In this document: positions 56,312 to 64,000 of the stretch, piece by piece
Numbering within the stretch: position 1 is the first letter of the stretch
Layout of the letters: each line of letters begins with the position of its first letter
DNA from: Antitrichia curtipendula
Lineage: Eukaryota > Streptophyta > Bryopsida > Hypnales > Leucodontaceae
Assembly: GCA_951230915.1 (NCBI GenBank)
Contig: OX579641.1
Location: 24,344,254-24,408,253, forward strand
DNA: 64,000 bases
Reading direction: 5' to 3'
Made by a program: the position numbers and the translations under genes
The notes under the pieces: generated by a model
Database searches by the model: none
What the model was told of the DNA's origin: nothing
Seen by the model: the letters and a program-made list of their open reading frames with translations, nothing else

Positions 56312-56894
56312 GCCTCTACATGTTCAGATCAATCCTCAATCTCTATTAGTAGTTTAGTACAGTACTGGACTCGCATCTCCTCCTGCATGCATGCTTATCC
56401 GCATTCCGCAAACACCCAATCTTAAGAAGACATAGGCGCCGGTAAGCCGGTCCCCAATTCCAGTCTCTCAATCGTCCACCTGGAGACTCCTCCACGCGGA
56501 GTTTCCCAAGTGGTCCCCTTTCAAAACTCCTTATCTGCTCACCTGGCCCCATTCAAACGTCGACCTGCAGACGGGCTCGTCCGGTCGCCCTCGGCACGCA
56601 CGCAGAACGCTCCCTCTCTTAGCTAGACTGGGCAGTCACGGCAATGCTGCTCAATTCGTGCACTTCGGAGAGAGAGCTTTGACTCCTACACTGCCATTTG
56701 GGTTCCCCGCGTGTTGGGTTGCAAGCGTAGCCGATTAGATTCTCCAGAGAGCGTAACAGTTCTGGAAATCGATCGAGAGTTCGGGAAAGGGAAGTGTCGG
56801 TGGAGATTGGTGTGAAATTCGCGGTGTGGGTGTGTTTGGGAAGTGGATAAGCAGCATTTCATCTTTGTGGTTGCGTTGGATAGCAGCTGCAGAG
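56312..56894 (+). promoter_or_regulatory. CYP38 upstream region and leader
   Basis: This GC-richer interval of 583 bp separates the 5' end of the minus-strand tRNA gene from the CYP38 start, so the two are divergent. It must hold the CYP38 promoter and 5' UTR. No confident TATA box was identified. The CYP38 frame is open upstream of the chosen ATG to about 56826 but has no other ATG. Confidence 0.5.
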
Positions 56895-59800
56895 ATGGTG
56901 GTCGCCGGAGTGCTGCAATCGTCGTTGGCGACCGCTACGACGAGTCGACAAGGAGGAGGAGCTGCTGCTCTTGGTGGGGGTCGCAAGGAAGGATTCGGGT
57001 GCAGGCAACAGCAAGTCTGTGTGGGGAACGCTCGCCGGACGTGCTCCATCCGCGCTTCGTTCCCTAATGGGGATTCCAAGGTATCATCCTGCACTCTGCT
57101 CTCAATTCAGGGTTCTCAAACCTTGTTTTCAACCAATAGCGCAATGGGAGCATTTTCCTTTGTTTCGTGGCCACCGCTTTCATCTGCATTAAGGGGTCTT
57201 AGCTTCGTGCTTGGTACTTCACGCAGTTGGTTTTAGTTTATATCTCACGCGGCGCCATCCCCGTCAGTTCTGCGGCGAATTCGAAGTATTCGGGAGCCAC
57301 TAGCCGGTGTAGTTCTGCAGTTAAGCAACAGGAAGATTGGATTTCATTCGGAAGCATTCGTATCGTACTAGGTGTGGAATGATTAGCAAATGGGAGCTAC
57401 GTATGCTGAATGTGAAATCTAGGCTTTCGGCGTGGTCGAGGTGTGACCTAATATGAAAACTTGAGGTGAATTGCTGGCTGCTCACTTAAGTGGCTCGAAC
57501 ATGCGCTTACAGGATTCCCTTGTTTTCTCTCTCTTTGTTTTCAGGATGACGAAGGTTTGACTTCCAATGCATTCACGAAAATGCTCCAGAACTGCGCCAC
57601 TTGCGTGGCCGTCACAGCTGCATTGCTCATGCCCTTGTCTGCACCAGCCGCCGATGCCACTTTCCAACGAGGCCCTGCTATCTCCGAATTAAGCGTTTTG
57701 ATTTCAGGTCCGCCCATCAAGGACGCGCAAGCTTTACTCCGATATGCCCTCCCCATCCACAATAACGCTATCAAGGAGGTCCAGAAATCGCTCGAAGAGA
57801 TTACGGAGGAGATGAAAGTGCCTGGCGAGAAGGCGGTTGGCGGAGTAGAACGGGTATTGTTGCTCTGCAATTTCTCCTGTATATTTTGGAAATTTGAATG
57901 GATTTTTTTTCATCAGGAGTTGGCTCAAATTGGTTTGTGATGGTCTTCAATTGGCGCTGACGAAGAAACAGTTGTAAGGGATTGTGCAGAGTGTGCGACA
58001 GGCTGCACGGGTTTTCAACCAGAACAAGGCCCAAATCCTTGCCGACGTTGCGGACAGCAAGAAGCAGGAGGCGGAGAAGGCGCTCAATGCTTTGAATGAG
58101 GGATTGATAGACTACCAGAAGCAGTTGGAGGTCAAAGACCGGTCGATTGTTTTCCCGAAGCAGAAGGAGCTTCTTCGTCTGGTAGGCGAGTAAGTGTTGT
58201 TCCTGGATTTCAAACAACCCTACATGACCAAGAGTTCCAAAATTTTTTTTACCATATGAAGATTTTCTTTCATCCAATTTTGTTCAGGTTTAACCAACAC
58301 ATGCAGCGGTCTTCATTGATTCTAGCGATATCGAAGTTGATCCCCTCGTAATCATATTTTTCACAACATGAAAAACTAAATTGATTATTTTCAAAACCTT
58401 GAACGCTTAGCCCTATAATTGTTGTTCTTCACTGATTCTATCATTTATCCCCTATTAATCATATTTTTCACAATTGGATCAACTGAATTGGTCGTTTCCA
58501 AAACCTTTAACCCTTGGTCCACTAGATGTTGAATAGGCTGCACTTGGAGATGGAGCCCTGAAACAGTGAACACTATCACGCTTGGGTCGTTTTTTCAAGA
58601 AAATTCTGAGACTGATGATGCAATGTTGATGTGAAGCACTGCTCATTGTTTCTACTTGCGCAGTGTTGAGGAGGCCATGGTCGCCAAATTCCCATACGAA
58701 ATCCCGCAGGAGTTTGCTAACAAACCACTTCTCAAGGGCCGAGCCTCTCTCGAGATGAAAGTCAACGTGAAAGACAACCCTAATGTCCAAGAAGCGGTTC
58801 TCCAAATCGTTGTGGATGGATACAACGCCCCAGTCACTGCTGGTAACTTCGTAGACCTCGTCCAACGCAAGTTTTACGACGGCATGGAAATTCAAAGATG
58901 TGAGATTGGTTCTCTTGAACCCTAAACTGCGCTTCATGTTTTTTTAAGTAGTTTTAGGTAGGTCATATGGAGACTTTCTTTTGCCAAGTTTTGCTTTTTT
59001 TTTCACACCAAATCGTGCAATGTTCTTCCTTGATTCTGGTGATATAAAATGTGGCCTCATTTGAATAATACTTCTCACAATATGTTGGTCATTTCCAAAC
59101 CCTGAATCCTTGGCCCTTTTGGTATGTTCATTAATATGGCAGCTTGAATATTGCAATTTACTAAGTGTAGTTGTTGCTCTCTGTTTCTGTTTCAGCGGAT
59201 GGCTTTGTGGTACAAACTGGAGACCCTGAGGGACCTGCTGAAGGTTTTGTAGATCCCTCCACGGGCGAACTCCGGAAAGTTCCACTGGAGATCATGGTGG
59301 ACGGTGAGAAGGCTCCCATCTACGGTGCCACTCTTGAGGTATGCGACTTGTGACTAAGTTTTCATGAAACTTAATACATGATTTGTCATTGTGCAAAAGC
59401 AAGTTCTCCAATTGTTGTGCAATGGTGAGTACTGGGAACTTGGTCTTTGCTGGTTCAAGGAACATGAATTTTACCTATATTTTCTTTTTTGCTTGAAAGC
59501 GATTTCCTCTTGTTGACGGGTTCATCTTTGTTTTTCCAGGAGCTTGGTATGTACAAGTCAACAACTACATTGCCATTTAATGCATTCGGAACCATGGCAA
59601 TGGCACGAGAGGTAAGATACAAATGCCCCTTCGTCTTTGGTCTTACAGCTTAATTATTTCATGAGACATTCACACCGACTCTCTTGAAAATGTGCATACT
59701 TTGACATAAGACCCATGTAAAATTTGACATTACCATGAAAAATTTGACACTAGTGGTACCACGTAGAGGGGCTTGTTTTGGGGGGTTGAGGGGTTGGGAT

Positions 59801-60203
59801 TGGTAGATGTATATGGGTGAACCCATACATGAATTTTGAGGTCTTAAACTCATTGTACTACTCTAGTCCAATGCTGCCCTAGCTACCTTACATTCCACAA
59901 ATTTTAGGTTATCTAAATCACAATGAAGTAAAATACTTTCATGAAGATTACACGTGATGGAATTGTTTGGTTTTCGTTTTGCAGGAATTTGACAATGATT
60001 CAGGATCCAGCCAAGTGTTTTGGCTGCTAAAGGAGAGTGAATTGACTCCCAGCAGCGCCAACATCTTGGATGGCCGCTACACAGTGTTCGGTTATGTGAC
60101 GGAGAACCAAGACTTGCTTGCTGATCTCAAGGTCGGTGACATTATTGAAAGCGTTCGTGTGGTTAATGGCTTGGATAACTTAGTGAACCCGAGTTACAAG
60201 TAG
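56895..60203 (+). CDS. CYP38: thylakoid-lumen cyclophilin CYP38 (TLP40)
   Basis: Seven exons: 56895-57080, 57545-57853, 57990-58189, 58664-58899, 59196-59338, 59540-59611 and 59985-60203. All have GT/AG introns and join to 454 residues (Arabidopsis CYP38 is 437). Residues 1-80 form a Ser/Arg-rich chloroplast transit peptide. A hydrophobic lumen-targeting stretch ([18 protein letters not shown]) ends in an AxA site near residue 100. A helical N-terminal domain follows ([20 protein letters not shown]). The cyclophilin-like domain covers about 255-450 ([51 protein letters not shown]). CYP38 helps assemble and repair photosystem II in the thylakoid lumen. The intron-2 acceptor has a weak pyrimidine tract but is fixed by the protein. 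TAG stop. Confidence 0.95.
58200..58520 (+). repeat. duplicated segment in CYP38 intron 3
   Basis: Two adjacent related blocks of about 120 bp: CTTCATTGATTCTAGCGATA...TAATCATATTTTTCACAA...CAAAACCTTGAACGCTTAGC, then CTTCACTGATTCTATCATTT...TAATCATATTTTTCACAA...CAAAACCTTTAACCCTTGG. A third relative sits in intron 4. Confidence 0.7.
58950..59125 (+). repeat. related segment in CYP38 intron 4
   Basis: CATATGGAGACTTTCTTTTG, CTTCCTTGATTCTGGTGATA and CATTTCCAAACCCTGAATCC follow the same order as the blocks in intron 3 (CATATGAAGATTTTCTTTCA and so on), across the intervening exon 4. Confidence 0.65.
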
Positions 60204-61644
60204 GTGCACTTTGAGTTTGAGACCCTTTTGTAATTGTAAACCCATTTTTGATAAGATTATAGAGTCATTCTTCTCTCTACTTGGCTTCTTTATCAACATC
60301 TCTTCTTTTATAGATGCCACGGTAAAGAGTAAAGAGTTGTTGTGAAGTTGGGATGATTTTTTTGTGAATGAAGGACAAAATGTCATAAAGCATTGATTCT
60401 TGGTAGATTGAATTATCATGGAGTGATTTAATTCTATTGTAGTTTGTATTCCTGTGTTGCTATCTCTCTACTTGTGAGACTGTAGGGGTGTTGAGAATAT
60501 GTTGTGAAAGGTTGTAAGGATGGGTGCACTCCTAGCCCTTTTGATATCACTTTTCACTTTGATACATCCCAAGTTCTCTCACAAAACCCTTGGGATTGGA
60601 TTCACACACTTGAATTGTTCATTTTGTACTTTTACTCTTGCATTGTCTTGTCTTTCAAGAAAATGTATATAAATGTGATCATCAAAATTTGATAAGTGTA
60701 AAGAGTTGTTGAGATTTGAAATTTTGTGCTAATTGAAGAAATGTTCAAAATTTTGCATTGCATCGAAAGGTACTCAAAAGAATAGTCGTATTTCATGCTG
60801 TCTAAATACTACAATATGTACTACTAGTCTGCTAAAAGTACACTTACATATTAAAAAATTTGCTTGTTTGACTTTTGAAGATTATAAAATTAGTGTGTAG
60901 CTATTTAAATTGATCTTTTGATATTATAATAAATACATGATTTAGTGCTTGTAGCATGTGTTAAACCTATATCTAAAATTAGTTTATACGGATGGTATTC
61001 TTTAACTTTGAAATTAAACATATATTTAAGAAAATTTGTATTTGCTTGCAATGGATTGTCAAAAAGGTATGTGATCTTTATGTAGCTGTGAACATGACAA
61101 GGTCATTCATTTACAAAAATTCTATTGCAAAATTGCATTGGTGGGTATGTTCCCATTTTAACATGAAATAACTCAACCAAGTACACTTCTACTTTCTATT
61201 CTAAAAATATATTTTTGCCTTTCAATAAAGAACAATACTTTTGTAAGTAGATATTGAAAACAAAAGATTAATGTAGGATCTAAAGAGTTGATCTTTAAAA
61301 GATCTAGAAGTCTAAATTAAAATTTAGATTAATTTTCTTCTAAGACCTTAAGAACTCAAGTGAATGTGATTCTTACAATCTAGGACTAGAGAAACTTCTT
61401 GTGTTCAATGTATTTATTAATCTATTCAATGATCATTATTGCACCTTTTGAGGTTTGTGGCAAGATTGAGATCTCAAATATTTTTGTGTTTGTTGAATTG
61501 TTGAAATTGTAAAGGTTGGGAAGGATTTTAAACCATGTATGAGGGAAATCTATGTACTTTAGGATTGTTCAACCCTTATCATGCTCTATGTTCTTTAGCG
61601 TTATTCAAGCCATAATCAATTGTTTTGCCTTTTGTATTACATTG
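60204..61644. other. 3' flank of CYP38, no further gene seen
   Basis: It must include the CYP38 3' UTR; no canonical AATAAA was singled out. The rest is AT-rich without motif-bearing frames. Confidence 0.5.
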
Positions 61645-61869
61645 GATAGGGTTGTCACTGTCACATCATAGATGGATGGATGGATGTGACAACAACAAAA
61701 CATCGAGATCCAACCCTAGCATCCATCAGGATCCAATTTTTTTTGGACTGTCGGTCCATCCAGATGACGGGTAGGCCATCCAAGTTGACGTAATCCAAAA
61801 GCGTCTAGACCAACACCAACAAACATCTCGATGTAAAAAGCTAGCATCATGTCGGGATGGACAACCCTA
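61645..61869. mobile_element. possible MITE with TAGGGTTGTC ends
   Basis: TAGGGTTGTC at 61645 is mirrored by GACAACCCTA ending at 61869, about 225 bp apart. The interior is richer in G and C than its flanks and has ATGG tetranucleotides near 61671. The end sequence would fit a hAT-like MITE, but no 8-bp duplication is visible, so this is tentative. Confidence 0.4.
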
Positions 61870-64000
61870 GCAACGCACCTCTATAATTGACTTACCTTGT
61901 TGTGTTGTGCAAAATGGAGGAAGGTTTGACAGACTTCAAAATCCTATACGTTGAGACTTCCATGACGACCTCCATAAACATGCTTCTAACAGTTTTGTGG
62001 ATAGTTTCGCACATCATCATGGACCATAGCATATTGGATGCCCGCAAAATGCTAAACTCAAATTGAGGTGAAGGTGAGTTTGAGGGCACTGCAAGTGTTG
62101 ACTTCAAATAAATGACAAGGCAGGGGATGATCTAAGGTAGTTTTTTGTCTGCTTCAAGGAGAAGGACAAGGATTTTCAAGGAAAGTTGTGGTAGATTGAG
62201 CTCGAGCATAACTTGGCCTGTTTAGTTGGAGAAGAGGAGAAGGAGGAAGAGATTGATGCCCTTAAAAAGGAAATTTATGCCCTAAAGAAGGATGGTTGTA
62301 CCCTCAAAGAGAAAGGATGCATGGGCTTTGTTTTTAAAGTTTTTATGAAATTAAGAACTAAAAAAATTTACTTTACTTTATTTTGACTATAGCACTGGCA
62401 TAGGACACACTAGTATGTAGTAAAGAAGGAAAATTTTGTATAGAAGGGTGGCGTCAGGAAAAAATTGGACACTTCAGTTTTATATATAAGATAGCTCTAC
62501 TTTGAAATGCATGAATGGATTTATAAAAACTATAGAGTATTGGAAACATGTCCTTGTAGATTTTCATGTAAAAATATGGTTATCTTAAATAAAATAGTTG
62601 AAGCAAATAGCTCTACATCAAACACCCTCTCAACTTAGGTGTATACCTTAATTTACAAGGAAAGGTCTTTCCAAGACAACATTTCAATGACAAAGAATTT
62701 GATTACCTTTAATTTATTTTTCTACAAAATAGTCAATTACATTATTCATTTGAAAACCATAAATCAAAGACCTCATAGGTATATGAAAAATCAATGTCAC
62801 AAATTTATAATGTTCAATGAAATCATGTGCATTTTGGACACCTAAGATATCATATTAAGAAGTCTAGCTCTACAAAGCCTTAACTCCTTAGTCCAGCTAG
62901 AGGTAATCAAGATTTTCAATACTATAGAGAGTTATTACAAAATGCAACTTTGAATTATAATTTAATGATAAAATTTGAACAAAAGTTGTAAAATAAGATC
63001 CATAAACTCATATCTATATGGCTAGACCAATTGCTATACCAACCAATCATCTAAAACCAATAAGAAAGCAAAAATTACAAAGTTCAATTAGAAATAGATT
63101 AAAGATTGAATATTTGTAATTTTCACAAGATTTTTTCTCTTCAAGTTCAAAATTTTAAGATCTAATTATGTTGATTTTCTAAGATTTTTATTTTACTTAT
63201 TTATTCAAGTCATTTTTGAAGAGACATTTGGTGCAATGGAAAAGTTAGTTTTGAGGGTTAGACATACTAATACCCTTGAACTATAGAAAATTTATAAACA
63301 AAGTTGTAAAAATTTATACCATTCGAAGGTAAGAGCACTAAACAAGAGTCCACAAAATAATATATAAACGGATGGAAAGACAAAGATTTTATGCACTCAA
63401 GACATATTAGCACTCCTTTGTTGTTCAAATTTGAACGTTTTATTTTTTACTGGTTTAACAAACAAATAAGCATCTATGCAACAAGAAACTTTGTCACTGT
63501 AGTTTTTGTGAGAGTTTTTGGCTCTTTCTTTGAATAGCATCTTTCTTCCACTTTCAGTGTTGATATTGTTGTTATTAATGCAAAGTCTTTTTTTCTTTGG
63601 TCCAAAGTCAATTAAAGTCAACATTAATACTTGATGATATAGTGGGTTTTCCAAAAATTAGGTTTTTAATTAAAATTCTCCAAATTTTGATGAGAGATAA
63701 CCAACCAATAAAATCTAGATTTTTCAGAAACAACCAACCAAATAAACAATTGTTAAACATTTTTTCTATGACTTTTCTTGTACCCACCTCAAGTCCTTTC
63801 ATTTTGTCTCTTGCTTTGAACATTTAAGGCACAATAACAATTCAACCATGGTTTTCATTGTAGAGAATAGAAAGGCACATTTTGAAATCAACATTTAAAA
63901 ATCTAAACCAAATTATAATCTTGACTTCTAATACTATAGCTTGTTGGTGAATAACAAGTTCTTTATATTTGTGGTAAATAGATTAATATTTTTGAAAAAA
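61870..64000. other. AT-rich stretch, no supportable gene
   Basis: A Lys/Glu-rich phrase near 62230-62310 (plus strand, GEEEKEEEID-like) is short and closed by stops. Nothing else was recognised to the window end. Confidence 0.45.

Noticed and set aside
57801..58277. A 158-codon minus-strand frame across CYP38 exons 2-3
   Set aside because: It runs across proven CYP38 exons and an intron on the other strand, and has no motif.
1..64000. CRISPR array, bacterial operon or organelle-genome segment
   Set aside because: No short direct-repeat/spacer array exists; spliceosomal introns, a LINE and MITEs show nuclear plant DNA.

Overview
This is a nuclear window from a land plant. The evidence is a seven-exon gene for the thylakoid-lumen cyclophilin CYP38, a plant-type elongator tRNA-Met gene with a 10-nt intron, an F-box gene with one long intron, an L1-type LINE with a DUF4283-like ORF1 and a zf-RVT tail, and many plant MITE types. 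The species cannot be read from the sequence. The two decayed protein families at 2.8-4.1 kb and 13.4-18.4 kb do not resemble common angiosperm transposons to my eye, so a seedless plant (moss, lycophyte or fern) is a weak inference.

Layout. From 1 to 19 kb the DNA is AT-rich and holds gene wreckage and repeats: a decayed cysteine-rich transposase-like gene (minus strand, 2.8-4.1 kb), a hairpin repeat (6.2 kb), a degenerate tandem array with a period near 130 bp cut by a CACTA-type MITE (8.9-10.4 kb), a G/T-skewed tract (11.6-13.2 kb), and a multi-exon pseudogene with a CDGNH motif (13.4-18.4 kb). From 19.6 to 27.3 kb lies a near full-length L1-type LINE with a 12-bp target-site duplication, a 17-A tail and three consecutive 3' hairpins. 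Both of its ORFs keep their frame but carry eight in-frame stops. From 27 to 49 kb there is no convincing gene, only MITEs, fold-backs, a 75-bp minisatellite and GC-richer patches. From 51.8 to 60.2 kb lies the genic island: the F-box gene (+), tRNA-Met (-) and CYP38 (+). From 60.2 to 64 kb the DNA is AT-rich with one possible MITE.

The most unusual component is a non-autonomous DNA transposon family of about 0.92 kb. Its ends read CCCCTAAAGG, and the two full copies have 4-bp duplications TTAA and TTAT. There are five large copies (15.0, 19.3/27.3, 28.4, 37.0 and 47.1 kb), a partial end at 28.2 kb and a fold-back derivative at 33.1 kb. The copies give a readable nesting order: one lies inside the pseudogene, one hosts the LINE, one hosts a TA-flanked MITE, and one splits the 75-bp minisatellite exactly in register.

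The intact genes do not form a pathway. CYP38 acts in photosystem II assembly and repair in the thylakoid lumen, the F-box protein would be an SCF ubiquitin-ligase adaptor, and tRNA-Met serves translation elongation.
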